From contig NGBS01000301.1 of assembly GCA_002245135.1 (NCBI GenBank), forward strand, positions 62,001-126,000: a stretch of DNA of 64,000 nucleotides, in the 5' to 3' direction. The notes under the pieces were generated by a model. It worked only from the letters and a program-made list of their open reading frames with translations. It searched no databases and was not told where the DNA came from. Position numbers and translations under genes: made by a program. This stretch comes from Proteromonas lacertae (Eukaryota; Sar; Bigyra; Opalinata; Proteromonadidae). Of this stretch, positions 26,433 through 40,760 are shown in pieces. Positions within the stretch are counted from its first letter, which is position 1. The number at the start of each line of letters is the position of its first letter.

Positions 26433-26801
26433 TTTTCAAAATTTGGATTTTGGAATTGTTTTTGAAATGTGATCGTTTCATTCTTATTCAAATCAGTTAC
26501 ACTGAATAAGTCAATAAATATATAAGATATAAATGATTGAAGATATGAAATGAATAAAGTGAGTATTGTTGTATATATGATGACTATAAATAATAATTTG
26601 AGTTATAGATAAGAGAAAGTGAGTTTGTGGTTTGTGTACAATGAATATAAAGCGTTAATGATAAAATATAGAATGAAAATGAATGAATGAAAAGTGAAAT
26701 GAGCATATTTGAGTTATGTTTTATCTTTCATTTTTCACTCTTTCATAAACAAACAATATCAACATATTAATTAAGGATATATACTCAAATATTAAACAAT
26801 T
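26433..26801. other. Intergenic region
   Basis: This is a 5' flank of the BTB/SPRY gene and 3' flank of the CEP164-like B gene. It is AT-rich with repeated GAATGAATGA/TGAAATGA-like short motifs. No coding exon, RNA gene or convincing regulatory site was seen. Confidence 0.5.
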
Positions 26802-27543
26802 TTACTTCTTCAATCTTTTCAATTCAACTAAAATCTCGTTTTTCAGTGATTCTAACCATTCGTAAGGTAATATATTAACATTATTACCATTAACCATATC
26901 TTTTACATTATTATTTAATCCATTTATATTTCTTCTTTCATTATTATTATTATTAAATAATCGATTATAATTCATTTCTAATTCATTAGATATATTACAT
27001 AACTCATCAAAACTATCATCTATACTTCTATTATTTACATTATTCTTAATATCATTAAGTTTTATTTCATACATTTTTAACATCTTTTCACGTTCTTTTA
27101 GCCATTTATCAAATTCTTTTAAATAACCAATTTCTTTATTCAAACTATCACCTTCATATTCTAAACATTTCTTCATCTTATTTAAATACGATTTTTCACT
27201 TGCATTTTTACAATTCATATTCTTCTTCTTCCATTCTTCTCGTTCATTTTCATATTTACTCTTTTCTTCTATCAATTTACGTTTTTCTTTCTTATAATAT
27301 TCTCGACTTTCATTTAACATCTTTAATTCTTCTAAATAACGATTTTTATATATATCATATTTATTATTATTATTATTTATTCTTTTATCATTAAACATAT
27401 TCGTTGTTGATATTAAGGATAAATCTTCACTTTCATTATTATATACACTTTTCAATGGATAACATGTTTTATGTTTCATTTTGTCATTTTCTATTGATAA
27501 ATTATTATATTCAACAGGTGGAGGTGGTGGAGGTTCATTTACC

Positions 27544-27574
<31 letters not shown>

Positions 27575-30500
27575 TTGGATATTTTATGATCTTTAATATG
27601 CCATTGGAATCATATTCACCATTTATATTCTTCTTATATAAATCATTTAACACTTCAGGTAATTCGATTGTATTTATTCCAATTTCTTTACTTTCTATTT
27701 TGTATTTACTCAATCGATTTACTTCATTCTTCAGTTGTTTTATCATACTGTCTTTATCATTTTCTACAAGTTTTAATGAGTTTAATTCACATTTTATATT
27801 CCTGTTTTCTTCATGAAGTATATTATTTTCTTTACATATTTCTTCCATTTCTTTGTTATGTTCATTCATTATTTCTTCAAGTTTATGTTTCAATATTGAA
27901 TTATCATTTTCCAAAGATTTCATTTTGTTCATTTTATCATTTTCATTTACTTCAATTATATTCAGCTTTTCTTTATTATTGTTTAATTCTTTACTCATTT
28001 TCATTAATTCACTTCGATATCTTTCTTCAGATTCACTGTAACTTTTCATTTGATTCTTCAACGATATATTTTCATTCATTAAATTTTGTAATTTGTTCAT
28101 GTTTATATTCTTTTCTACTTCACTATCAAGTAAACCTTTCTCACTTCTATTAATATAAATAATAATAATAATATACTCTGTCTTGTATCTATTGAATTCA
28201 CTATTTATTGAATCAATTCGACATTGATAACCATTTACTTGGGATTTACATATTTCAATTTGACTTTCAGCATTATTCAGTTTTATCTCTAAACTTTGAT
28301 TCGCTGTTCTTAATTTGGTACATTCACTCTATTAGTAGTAATTATTATTATTATATATTTATACACTCGATTCTAAATATTGACTTCTTAATTTGTCTAA
28401 TTCTTCTTTGAATCGATTGATTGTATCTGTTTGATTCTCTAATAGTTGACTTGTACAACTGTTTTCTTCTAATGATTTGATTTGAGATTTTAATGAATCA
28501 ATGGAAGTTGAATATTCTAAATTCTTATTCTATTCATTATTATATAAGGTTATAAATACTTTCAATTCACTGTATTCTGTTTCATCGATTGTTATTTTAC
28601 CACTGTTTAAACTTGAATATATATCAACTTGTGATTGTAATTGTTTGATTTTTGATAAACTATCATTATATTTGTTATTAATATCTCTTAGTTTATTATC
28701 TTTATTTACTATATCTTGTTTTAATTCACTTATTTCATTCTCATATTTACGAGTTATTGTTGATATTGTATCATTTTGTTCACTTTGTCTGGAGTTTATA
28801 TTGTTATATCTTTCCTATAGACAAAATATAGTAAATAAATAATAAATAAATTATATATATGTATATAATACAGTTAATTGTTGGTTTTCATTCTTCAATA
28901 TATCAATTTCATTCAATAACTGTTCATATTCATTTGTTTTATTAGACAAATTCGTTTTATACTGTTCTATTGTCTTTGTAGATACTTGCAATTCGATTTT
29001 TAAATCAGATAATTCATTCATTAATTCTTTCTTATCTTCAACATTATTCTTAAGGCTTAAATGTGTTTCTTTCATTTGTTTAATGGTGTTTTCATACATA
29101 GATATGTTGGATTCATAACTTTCTATTTCTGATTTATGTTGTTCCTATATTATATTATAATATATATTTATATACTTCCATTATTTTATTTTGTTTTTTA
29201 ACAGCATTATAATCTACTTGTAGTTTATCATATTCTTGAGTTTTTAACAATATTTCATTCTGTAATTCAATTATTTGTTTCTCAGCCTCTGCTTTGGCTG
29301 TTCTTAATTCAGTATTTTGAGTGAGTAATGTATTTGATTGTTGACTACTTTGAAGATTGTGATTGGATAATTCTTCAGTCAAGCTTGATACTTGAGTTTG
29401 AAATAATTTCTTTTCATTCTGTAACTTTTGATTATCGAATTCTAACTTTGTATACTATCCATATAATAATAATATTATTTATACTTTGTTATTTAACTCA
29501 TTATATTCATTCTGAAGCTTTGGTATTTCATTCTATATTATATGTTATATATATATATATATATACAGTTTGATATTCATTCACTTGATCTTGTAGACTC
29601 TTCATTCTATTCTCTATATCTTGATACTTAATCATTTTCATATTTAATTCAGATAATTCATCATTCTTTTCATTCAATTCTCTTTCATACTGTTTTTTAC
29701 TTTCTTGTAATTGTGTAACAAGTGAATTTGAATCATTTGATAGTTGTCTCTATATTATATAATAATAATTACAACAATTATATACATTTTTAACATCAAT
29801 TTGTTGTTTTAAATCTTCAATATTCTGTTTCAATCTATTATTTTCTTCCATTAACTTCATTTCATTGTTTTTATATTGTTTTTTCATATCTTCAAATTGT
29901 GTCATTAATTGTCTATATTGTTGCTTCATTTTCATTGTTTATATTCTCTATCATCTTTCTACCATCATTACTCATTGACATTGATATATTTTATTGTTAT
30001 TATTATTATCGTTTATTGCTGGTATTTCAGGTAAATTCATTTCGTCATCATTCATAATATTGGATTGTGTCATTATTTCTGGAATATTCATACTGACATT
30101 ATTATTGGCAACTGATTTATTCAACTGTTGTTGTGCTGATGGTTGTTGTTGTTGTACAACAGGTTGTGTACTTGATGGTTTAACTGGTGATTGTCCAAAT
30201 GAGAATGATTCAATACTATCATCTATAATTGATGATGATGATTCATCTACTGGTTTCATTGTTCCTGTTATTACTGGAGATGGTTTATTATCGAAGTTTT
30301 CCTATTCATTTATATAATTATTATTATATTCTATACTTTTACTGGTGATAAATTAATACTACTTTCATCAAAAGATGACATTTTTATACTGATTATTTAT
30401 TGGCTGTTGTTGTTGTGTTGTTGAGTACTTGTAGGTACTGGTGTAGATTTGACAAAAGAAGATGATTGAACTTCACTTGAGATTATTTGAGAGATGTTTG

Positions 30501-30843
30501 CAGATGTTGTGACTGTTTCTCCTTTATCGATTTTTTCTTTCTCTTCAAGATATTTTTTACGATATAATTCATCACATGGATGTTCCCAAACACTTTCTCC
30601 TGTAGTTTGGTTGTAATAATATACATCTCCACTATTCTGAGATTTATATCCCTTCCATGGAGGAGGTAATGGCGCCTATATATATTATACATTATTGTTT
30701 ATTTATACTTTCACACCTTCATAAGCTAAATATCTCAACTGTGGATATTTCTCAATATCCATCTCTAAATAAGCAGCATAATCGTTGACTTCATCATCCG
30801 TTGGTTTATAATTAGGATCAACATCCTCTACAGGTTCATCCAT
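26802..30843 (-). CDS. CEP164-like centriolar protein B (WW plus long coiled coil)
   Basis: Starting at 30843, the protein opens with the CEP164 lead (EVNDYAAYLEMDIEKYPQL, LAYEGVK) and a WW domain (LPPPWKGYKS...DVYYYNQTTGESVWEHP, 30560-30680). A Ser/Gln/Pro linker follows, then about 900 residues of coiled coil in about ten exons, ending KRLKK at 26802. The layout parallels the CEP164-like A gene 3 kb away, so a basal-body distal-appendage role is inferred. An in-frame TAA near 30395 and an ATG seven codons later (30379-30377) could mean two abutting genes. Shifting frame around the CAA run there reads Q-rich without a stop, so I treat it as one gene with local base errors. Two further slips lie near 29945-29995. 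Confidence 0.65.
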
Positions 30844-30905
30844 AATTTTGAATTTTGAAATTGATTAATGAGATTTAAAAATGTAATTTTAAATTAATTT
30901 TCAGA

Positions 30906-30978
30906 GCGGGATTGGCTCAGTTGGAAGAGCGTAAGTCTCATAATCTTAAGGTCGTGAGTTCGAACCTCACATTCCGCA
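30906..30978 (+). tRNA. trnM(CAT): tRNA-Met (CAT), elongator type
   Basis: A complete cloverleaf is visible. The acceptor stem is GCGGGAT/ATTCCGC (one G-T pair), the D arm GCTC/GAGC and the T arm GTGAG-TTCGAAC-CTCAC, with discriminator A at 30978. The anticodon loop CTCATAA has anticodon CAT at 30939-30941. The anticodon stem has a T-T at its innermost pair. The TTCGAAC loop marks an elongator rather than an initiator. No intron is present. Internal A and B boxes are intact, and a T run follows at 30984. Confidence 0.95.
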
Positions 30979-31277
30979 ATTCATTTTTTCTTTTTTATAT
31001 AATTCTTTTCTATTAATATTTAGTCATTCATTATCACTCCTTATTCAATGTTTTAATTATTAAGAAGAATAAATATAGAATATCATTATAAATATGTTAC
31101 AAATATCGTGTTTTTATTAGTCGTGTTTATAAACACAATTTGTATTATCAATAGCAAATATATTTAGCATATTAATTTTTAAATAGTATAAAAACAAGCC
31201 TAAAGAAATAAAAATGAATTTCATCACCAGCAAGATCAAGATCAAGTTCAATGGGAATGGAGAAAGAAACAATAATA

Positions 31278-32072
31278 ATGAATAAAGAGATGGAAAACAA
31301 ATACAAAATACCATTATCACATCTAAGAAGAGTATTTTAAGTTAATTATATATATACAGAAGTATTCAGAAGCTGCGCTTGAACAACTCCTTCGTGTTTT
31401 TCAAGCTTATGATGTAAACTTTTCAGGATATATAGGTAAAGATGTATTTCCGAAACTATGTCGAAGATTTGGATGTTAAACCATGGAAAGCTATGAAAGT
31501 AATATTAAAATATTACTTAACATTTTAATATAGGAAATATGATATTGAAAATGGAAAAATTTCTTTTGAACACTTTGTTAATTGGTGGTTTAACAAAAAC
31601 ATTGAAGTATAATTGATTTAATGTATATAATTAATAAGCATAATAAGCATGAAGAAAAGTATGTAATGCATATATTAGATAATTATGAAGAACAAAAGTC
31701 TGGTTTTATCTCTCCAGGAAATTTGGTTGAATTAGCTAATGATTTGGGAATTAAACCGTGGCATGTATATTTATTGTTGTTGTTATATTGTTTTATTATT
31801 AGATATTTAAAGAATTGGAAGTTGATCCAAAAAAAGGAGTAAAGAAAGATAAAATAGTAAAATGGTGGTTTCAACAAGATATATCTAAAGATAATGATCA
31901 AGGTCATTTGATGTTCATCGAAGAATTAAAACCAGTTCAAGCAATAAATGAAAAACTTTTGAAAATACAAGGTGAAATTGCTGAAGTATAGATGTATATC
32001 ATCATAACATTATAGATCTCTGTATTGCTTCAAATGATAAACCCATCAGAGCCAGATGTAAGGAATAACTAA
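31278..32072 (+). CDS. EF-hand-like protein, copy 1 (frame interrupted)
   Basis: This is a tandem paralogue of the gene 96 bp downstream. It has two EF-hand-like units, each ending in a K-P-W-(K/H)-(A/V) ... WWF pattern. The first is 31370-31610 (YDVNFSGYIGKDVFPKLC, DVKPWKAMK, VNWWFNK) and the second 31650-31880 (YEEQKSGFISPGNLVELAND, IKPW, KWWFQQD). It ends in a short helical tail like that of its neighbour (EIAE|ISVLLQMINPSEPDVRNN). Calcium-ligand positions are poorly kept, so calcium binding is doubtful. The reading frame is off by one base at about 31461 and again at about 31535. Either this copy is decaying or these are sequence errors. The start at 31278 is inferred. Confidence 0.55.
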
Positions 32073-32167
32073 CAAACAAAAGTATAACTGATTTGCATTT
32101 TTTCTGTGTTTTTATTGGCTGATTATTCAAATTCAAAAATCTTTTAAGTCTTTATATCTTGCTAAAT

Positions 32168-33002
32168 ATGGAAGAAACTCTCGCTAAAAGTGCAAATATC
32201 TCTATTCCAGTTTATGATGAAGTTATCAAGAAGTTAGGAAAGGTATATTTTGATTTCTATATTTGCAAAGAGGTTCTCAGAATTGGGATTACAACAAATC
32301 AAAAGAATATTCCTTTTATATGATTCTGACAAGACTGGGTCTGTTTCAGTTGAAATGCTTCCCAAGATCTGTACTGACTTAAACATAAAACCATGGAAGG
32401 CCTTGAAAGAATTTGAAGTTAATGATGGTAAAATCACATTCGAAGCATTTGCAGATTGGTGGTTTAGTCAAGGAGTTCAAGTATTATACTTATTCTATTG
32501 ATATTCATAGCATTCACGTGAAGAAGAGGAATATGTTAGTCATATATTCGACAAATACGACACTGGCAACACTGGCAAGATCGATGCTAATGATTTAGTT
32601 AAATTGTGTTTAGATCTTAACGAAAAGCCATGGAAAGCATATAGAGAAATGGATGTAGATGCTAAAGAAGGAATAACCAAGAAGATATTCTTAAAATGGT
32701 GGTTTAGTTTACATGATCAATCAACTCACAGTTTACCTACATCATCATCCACTCAAAAGGATAGTACAACTAACAATAATGCTGCTGTAACTCCATCTAA
32801 ATTCCGTCCAAAGAGATCCAGTCTTACTGTGTCAACATCAACACCTTATGTTTCAACTTCATCTTCATCATCTACTTCTCAAGCTAAGAAAGTACAAGAA
32901 GCAATGAAGAAGTTATCAGATATTCAAATTCAAGTTGCAGAATTATCATCAATGCTTGCATCATTAATGACACCTTCTGCTTCTTCACCTAGTCACAGCT
33001 AA
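32168..33002 (+). CDS. EF-hand-like protein, copy 2
   Basis: Three exons give about 258 residues. Two EF-hand-like units share the pattern YDxxxxGxxxxxxLxxLCxDLxxKPWKA...WWF: unit 1 at 32310-32480 (loop DSDKTGSVSVEM) and unit 2 at 32545-32710 (loop DTGNTGKIDAND). Unit 1 lacks the usual Glu at loop position 12 and unit 2 has Asp there, so at most one site looks able to bind calcium or magnesium. A Ser/Thr-rich linker and a C-terminal helix (VQEAMKKLSDIQIQVAEL) follow. The KPWKA...WWF motif is not one I know from named EF-hand families. The frame is clean throughout, unlike copy 1. Confidence 0.75.
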
Positions 33003-33142
33003 TCAACATATACACATATGCCTTAATGATTAATTATATTATTCATTATTTCTCTATAATATTATTTGTGTGTGTGATAATAGTCCTTTAATAAAAGAAT
33101 AAAATAAAAATAATAGTAATATTAGTGTAAAAACATTCATTT

Positions 33143-34060
33143 TTATTTGGCTAAATTGTTTAGTCTTCTCTCTAACTCATCTAAGGATGGAGCTGGACCT
33201 CCACCTCCTCCCATTCCTGGATTGAATTGTGGTGGTGGATAATTAGATGGAGGTTGTAGTGGTTGTTGTTGAGGGAATTGTCCATATTGGTTATTAAACT
33301 GTGGTGGTGGTGGTTGATATTGTGGTTGTTGTTGTGGTGGTTGTTGACCATATGGTTGAGCTAACATTGGTTGTGCATACACAGGTTGTTGATAAGCTGG
33401 AACACCAACAGTAGCTCTTGGAGCTAAATCAACAGCAGCCATAGCTTGCATATTCCTCATATATTGATCTATATCTTCTTCTTGACAACAATTACCAGTA
33501 CCCATTGCCATTTGCATCCCTTCAGTTCTATATAATTACTTAAATATTCATATATATACATTTCATCTAATTGATGTTGTTGTTCTTGAAATTGAGTTAT
33601 ATTTGCTGTTATATTGCTGTTTTGAATTTGTTTATTTATAGCTCCCATTGCAGAAGAAGCGTTTTGAATTGCTCCACCTACTTGCATCTGTACTTGACCT
33701 GAATGAACAACGCCTTTTGTCTTATCCATCTGAATCATTTGTTGAGTGTACATTTGAGCTTGCTTCTTGTGAGTAATAGACATCTATATTATATTTAATT
33801 AATAAATTCTTTATACTTGACCATATTGACGAGCTAAAACAGTATTACCGCTACGAAGTGCCTAGAAATTAAGTCATTACCTTATACTTTTTGGCATTCA
33901 GTATCATATTTTTTGGCTTCTCTTTCTTCACTCATTGCAGCTTGTTTCAATTGACTTTGTAATATAGATAAATTACTCATAGCAGCTATATGTGAATTAT
34001 TGAAATATGAATACTAACTCCATTAGGTTGTTGGGGAGCAGACTTGCCAATGAAAGGCAT
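33143..34060 (-). CDS. ESCRT-III (SNF7/CHMP family) subunit
   Basis: Five exons code for about 280 residues. The N-terminal half is the basic helical SNF7 core (SILQSQLKQAAMSEEREAKK, ARQYGQMSITHKKQAQMY, SSAMGAINKQI). A low-complexity Pro/Gln region follows, and the extreme C-terminus DELERRLNNLAK is a good MIM1 motif, the VPS4-binding signal of CHMP1/CHMP2-type subunits. The AMGAINKQ...ITQFQEQQHQLDE stretch is closest in feel to CHMP2 or CHMP1. ESCRT-III filaments cut membrane necks in multivesicular-body sorting and cytokinesis. The Pro/Gln insertion before the MIM1 is unusual for the family. The start at 34060 gives MPFIGKS. Confidence 0.75.
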
Positions 34061-34212
34061 TTTTTATTCTAGTGCAAAAAACAAATATATTCGTTTCAAT
34101 ATTTTGTCAAAACATCTGTTTTTCTTTACAATCAACTAACAAACACATTTCATATAAGGAATATAGTATATAGAATAATAATAAAGGGGGTAATATAATT
34201 TAGAATGTTTTT

Positions 34213-37200
34213 CTAATGATCTTTCAACACCTCTCTTGTAATTCTCTTGGTGCTTCTATGAGATCTAACATTTCCAACAGTATCCATTATACGATCATTA
34301 GCTACATTACTATTTTCAATCACTAATTTTCCATCCAACTTTTCATCTCTTACTAATGGAACTGGAACTGACCAAGCTGATTTAATATTTGGTTTTCCAC
34401 TTATATAACTCTCAAATGCTTCAACCCATCTCTTTGCAATTTCATTTTCATTTTCATTTTCACCTCACAACTACACACTTTGAAGTGTAAATCTCGAATA
34501 TTCTCTCCTTTCTCATAATTCTTGATTGTTGATTCATTTACAGTGAATATTGCATTGAATTGATTAGTACCTTCAGTGTATTTCACTTCTTTTAAACACT
34601 CCATTTTGTAGGCTTGTTTTTCTCCTACATAAACATTACCGTAATAACTTGGAGTCATTGATTCGTATAATTTCATTTCATATGGGATTGTAGTACAATA
34701 CACAGTATCTTCTTTGATAACCATATTTTCCTTCTTTCATCAAATATCCTTCTAAAATAATTGCTTTTTCATAGGGATGGTAAATATCATCTTCATTTAC
34801 TTTTTGTTCTTCTTTCACTTTTTCTATTGGAATAACTTTCTCACAGATTTCTAATTGCTTTTTCTCCATTTTCGATACTTTGATTTTATCAACTACTCGA
34901 TAGGTAACTACACCAATTACAATTGCTAATACAACAACAACTAAAACAATTAGGAGTATTACATACCAATACTTTTCAGACCAAGATTCATTATCTTCTG
35001 TAGGTAGATTTGGATTAATATCATCAGCTAATTGTGTAATACCTAATTCAGTATCAGTACTAGGTGGTTTATCAGGATCTATGACTGTTCCACTTTTTTC
35101 TAATAATTCACTTACTTCTGGATTATCATTCTTGGCTATACTATCTATAGCTTCAGTTAATTCTCCAAAGAATGTTGAGAAATCTTGAATTTCTTGTAAT
35201 GATCTTTTATTATTATGAATAATTGTATTGTATTTCTTTGTATTTGTTTTCATTGTCAATTTAATTTCAGTTGATTGTGCTTCTCTAGTTATAAGTTGCT
35301 TTGTGATATCTGTATACCAATAATGACTATTATTGAATAACACTCTATCTAAAGTTTTAAGGAATTCAACTTTAAAATCAATACCGCTATTAGTATTTTC
35401 AATTGTTATAAATGTAAATGTTGTTGTTACATTTGTACATAATTCACCTTCTTCATGTTTACAACATACACCCATTTCGTCAGGATTCTGACATCCTATT
35501 AATTAAAGATAATAAAAATAATATATACCTTGTTTAATAAGAGGTAAATTTAATACATAATTCATATCATATTGATCTGATGTAATATTGATTTTCATTT
35601 GCTTTTCCATAGCAACAGCTGATTCAGCTTCATCAGTTGTTATATTAAGTTTGAATGTGAATATTTGACTACAGGATTCTGATACTGTCTGTTCATTTAC
35701 TAATACACTATCTTGTGTCACATTATAGCTATTATCATTACCATTATCAACACTCCATGTTAAAGTCATTTTTACATCCTCTAATTTTGGTATATTAAAC
35801 TCTTCATCTGTAATTACTGGACAAGCAACAGGAATCTTTATCTCAAATGGTTGATTTACATAAACCATTACAGGCTTACTTACTCTTGATACATCAATTG
35901 ATGGTTTATAATCTATATTTTCTTTCACACGTACAGTAAATGAAGTAGATCTGTTAGAATGTCTTGCACTATAGCAAGTAATTCTACATACACTCATTGT
36001 CAATGCAGTGTTTGGTATTATAAATAATCCACCATCTCCTTTCTGAATGTCATCATTACTACATCTTGTTATATATTGTATATCATCTCCTGTTTGAACT
36101 TTTGGTGATACTGTGTTTACTTTACCACTTTCTGCATTACTTACTTTAAAAACATAATCAGGTCTTTCATATGAACATTCTGTATAAGGAGGATTACATG
36201 AATCATAAACACGATTAGATTTTTCATATATAATATCAAATAACTCTGTCTGTTTTTCAATCAAGTAATTAATTCTATTTGCATCATCTACAACATCTGG
36301 ATCAACTTTATATGATATATTGAAAGACATTTCATCCTTTACTTTTTCTACTGTTAGATTATAAAATACTAATCCTTTTTCTATTAAATAATTGGGTATA
36401 TATTTAATAATTTCATTGATTACTGCGTTATCATCAGGTTCTTCTTGCGAAATTTCACTATTCACTGGATCACAGAATTTGAGTATATAATCAACTCTTT
36501 TAGGTAGTTTAGATGGATCAACAGTTGGAATAACTACTCCTCCTATTTCACTTACTATCTTATCAACAAAATAACTACTATAACTATCAAACAAGTTTCT
36601 ATATTTATTAATCAATTCTTCTCTATTACTAATATAATCTTTACCTATATCATCATTATCAATAAATTTTCTATAGATTGGATATCCTCTTGAAGTAAAG
36701 TATTTATTTTCATTATCTTTTGTTGTATAGAATTGTATAACATCTGAACTACCTACACTATTCCTCAATCCTATTGTAAAAGCTGTCATATTAAGTGAGA
36801 ATATTTGTCCATATAATATTTCAAAGAAAGTGTTATTAATTTTAATGTCATGAGCTTTTATATTGTAATCATCACTTTTAAATTCAGCTTCTTCATATAA
36901 AGATTTATCAGATGGTATTTCTTCTAGATTTACTGTTATAGTCTTTATTGCATTTTTTAATTTGCTTATATCTAATTCTTTTAAACTTACTTTGTTTAAA
37001 TTTAAACCAACAGATTTAACAGTCAATTGCTTATTTGAAACAGAGAATTTTATGGTTTTACATTCTTTTATTAATGTATCTAAAAACATTCTGCAACGAC
37101 CATCTTGTTTTTCAACGTTTCTATTTATACATATAATAAATATAAATACTCAAATGATATAATTAATGATTCACATCCATAATTATTCATCATTTGTTCA

Positions 37201-40200
37201 GTAACTTCAATTCTACTTTCTTGTTTGTCAATATTTGCATCTGTGAATGACAATTCAACTATTATAATAATATATATTAATATATTATACAATTCTCTTG
37301 ATTAGGTTTAGTTGTTACTAACTTTACTCCATATGAATATTCATCTCCATAACCATACATGTGATTATAATTTGTATGATTAACAAAAATGAATTGATTA
37401 GATGTAATGAAAAATCCAGAATAATAACCGTCTTCTTCTTTTTCATCTCCAACAATATCTAATGGACTTGCTTTTAAATGTTCATAATAATATCCAGTGT
37501 AAAGATTTTGGAGAATTCTTTCGTTATAATTAATTAATGGTAATTCTCTTTTCTTATTGTTACTATCATCATCTTTCTTACCTTCATTGTTCTTTACTTT
37601 TTTATCTAATATTGCCTTATATGAATTAATTATGGATTTAATTGATTGCTCAAGTTTGAGTGTAAAAGTCACATCTCCCTCAGTATCTATAGAATTTTAT
37701 AATATAATATAATATATACAAAAGTTTCCTTTCCAGTCACTATCTGTATACATGTTATAAACATCATCATTATATAGACGATAACCTCTATAAAATATAC
37801 GATCTTTCTTCTCAGAGAAATAAAAGAATTCTACTCTTGATCTATCATCTTCATCATAAAAATATGTTGAATTGTCACTTTCAGTCATATTTATTCCATT
37901 TGATTGTATTGATAATCCATTATCATTTACAAAACAAGAGTAATAAGAATTTGGTGTATAAATAGTCATCTCTTCATCAGAATCCATCACACTTCCTTTA
38001 ATTCTTTCCGCATCAACTGGATATGTCTTTGAATGGATATTCTCAATAAGATATTTCAATTCTGGTTCAGCTATTAATAATTATAAAAATATATCATATA
38101 TACAGTGAGTCACATAATAATAATTACTTGATGATGAACAAGATGTACTTCTGTATTGAAAATATATATCTCCATAAAAATATATTGGCTTTCCATATTC
38201 GATTATGTATTTATCTAGAGTTGGTTTGATACATTCTTTATTTTTCAATTCAGAGTATTTATATTCTTTTTTTGCTTCGACACAATCTTTTGCTATTTTA
38301 CTCTCTTTTATTTCATTATCACTAAAATAGAATATTGTTTTTTCTTCATCTAAAACAACATTATTAAATGTAATTATAGAACCACTTCCATATAATTCAT
38401 ACTTATATACTATTTTTGCCATTCTTTCGTCATTACTTTTCTTGTATAATAAACAACACTCACTACTTGTTGCTAATACCAAATAGTCACTTTTGCATGT
38501 TTGATTAAATGAATTGACTATTTGAATGTTTTGGTCTCTAATTCCCTTACGAACTGTAGAATATAAATCATTCATTTTGGAAGTATCATAAAACTTAAGA
38601 GCATCTCTAGCATTGTTTTCAGTCGAATATTTGTGCATTTTTTCGTTCTTATAATTTTCAACATATTTTCTGGTAGGGAAATAATAATCACTTCTATCAT
38701 AAGTATAAAAAACATCTGATGCAGAACCAGGATATGTGTAAAAGAATTTTGATTGACTAGCACATCTTGATGTGAATGACAATTCTTTTTCAGAATAATC
38801 ATCACATTTTATTTCATATGAATTTACATTACATATTTCGCATACTTTATTTCCAACTTTATATATAACTGATGGTATTGATAATGATTTATCTTCTGGA
38901 ATAGGTACTATATTCAACGTTATTTTAGGTATTACATCAGTAAATAAACTAACATCTAACCTGTTTCTACTCATATAAAAATCATATGAATTAGAGAAAT
39001 CGCTTCTACTTAATGTAATTATTTCATTTCCCCATTCTAATTTATATTCCAGCTTTGTAACATTTTTATTAATCATATTTATAACCTCATTATAAGCTTT
39101 AGAGCATTTTGTTTTTAAATCTCTATTGAAATATATATTTTATAATTACATACTTGATTGATATGAATGATCTTGAACAATTGTAATCTCTACTTTGTTT
39201 CAATGACAATTCTACTCCACTTAATTCTTGGTTGATTGTATTAGTGTTTATAGTAATAACTTCTATAGATATTATATAAGTAATTAATCATATACTCTTT
39301 TTGTCGTAGTTATCTATTATATATTTCATTTGATATAATGTATCTATGTCATATTCTTCTCTTCGTTCTTGAATAATAAATATCAGTTGTTTCTCATTAG
39401 TAAATATAGCACCATACAGAATATTTATATTATTCCAGGAATTCAATTGCTCATAGTAATACTCTTTGGTATTATCTAAATTTCTTGATTGGGTATTATC
39501 AGATAAACTTACTTCCTTCAATTCATTAGCTGAGGTTTGATTTAAAAAATCTGTTAGTTTGTTACTGATATTCTTCTTATATGCATCTTCAAATAAATTC
39601 AATATATCTTCTTTTCTAACAGCAGTTCTAACCTTTGAATAATAGCATCCATTAAAGCAATAACCTTGGTCTTCTATATAAACATCATCATCAGGATTTA
39701 GTTTTATATAAACTTTAGATGATGGTATAATTTCTGTTCTATTTTCATACATAATAAAGATAGTATTGTCATATTTGAATTGAAAAGAATACCCACTAAA
39801 ATTACTTACATGCAAAGATGCATAAAAATATGGAGTGAATACTTCAACATCTTCTGATGATGATTGAAAATCATATAAAAGGGAAGAATCAACAGGATAT
39901 GTTTTATAGTGATAGTTGTTAAGAATGTACTTTAAATCATCTGATGAACCTAATACAAAATAAATATAAACAATAATACTTATTGTTCCTGGAATATTAT
40001 ATGAAGAAGAGTATATCCATCCTCCTTCATATTTCTCTGGTAATTCTATATTCTTAATGATAGTATCCACATCTTTCTTTACTATATCACATAAACCTTT
40101 TATCTCTTTGTAGGTATATTCATTTTTCATCAAATTACATCCTGTGTTTTGATTGAAGTCATTAATTCTTTTATCACTAAAATAGAACCAAGATTTATCT

Positions 40201-40729
40201 TCGTTTAAAGTAAAGTTTTTGAAATATAAATAACCTTGATCAAAAACATAATCATATTGATATTCTATTTTGAAAAATCTATCTTCCCATATCTTTTCAA
40301 CTATTGCAAAACTGTCATTCAATAAATAATAAGCCATGTTTTGATAATCTCTTTTATAAAAATATCCTTTTGATTTAAATATTTCATCAAATGAGTCTGA
40401 TGAACCACCGCTAGTTGGATCAATCGTTGGATCAGGTAATAATGATGGAGTTGGTCTAGATGCAATAATATCATCACATATTTCAATTATCTGATTATAC
40501 ATAATATCTCTTTCATTTTTGAATAATTGATATACATTTTCATCACCTATTGATAATAATAAGAGTAAAAGATATCTATATACTAGTTTTTTCGTATGTA
40601 ACACCTTCCAAATATTTTGTACTAACTAATGGAAGCTTAGCATTTTCATAAATAGTAATGTTATTACCAGTTTTTGGTATTCCATAGTAATACTTATTAT
40701 TACATTTTACATAAGATTGAGTAGCTAAT

Positions 40730-40760
<31 letters not shown>

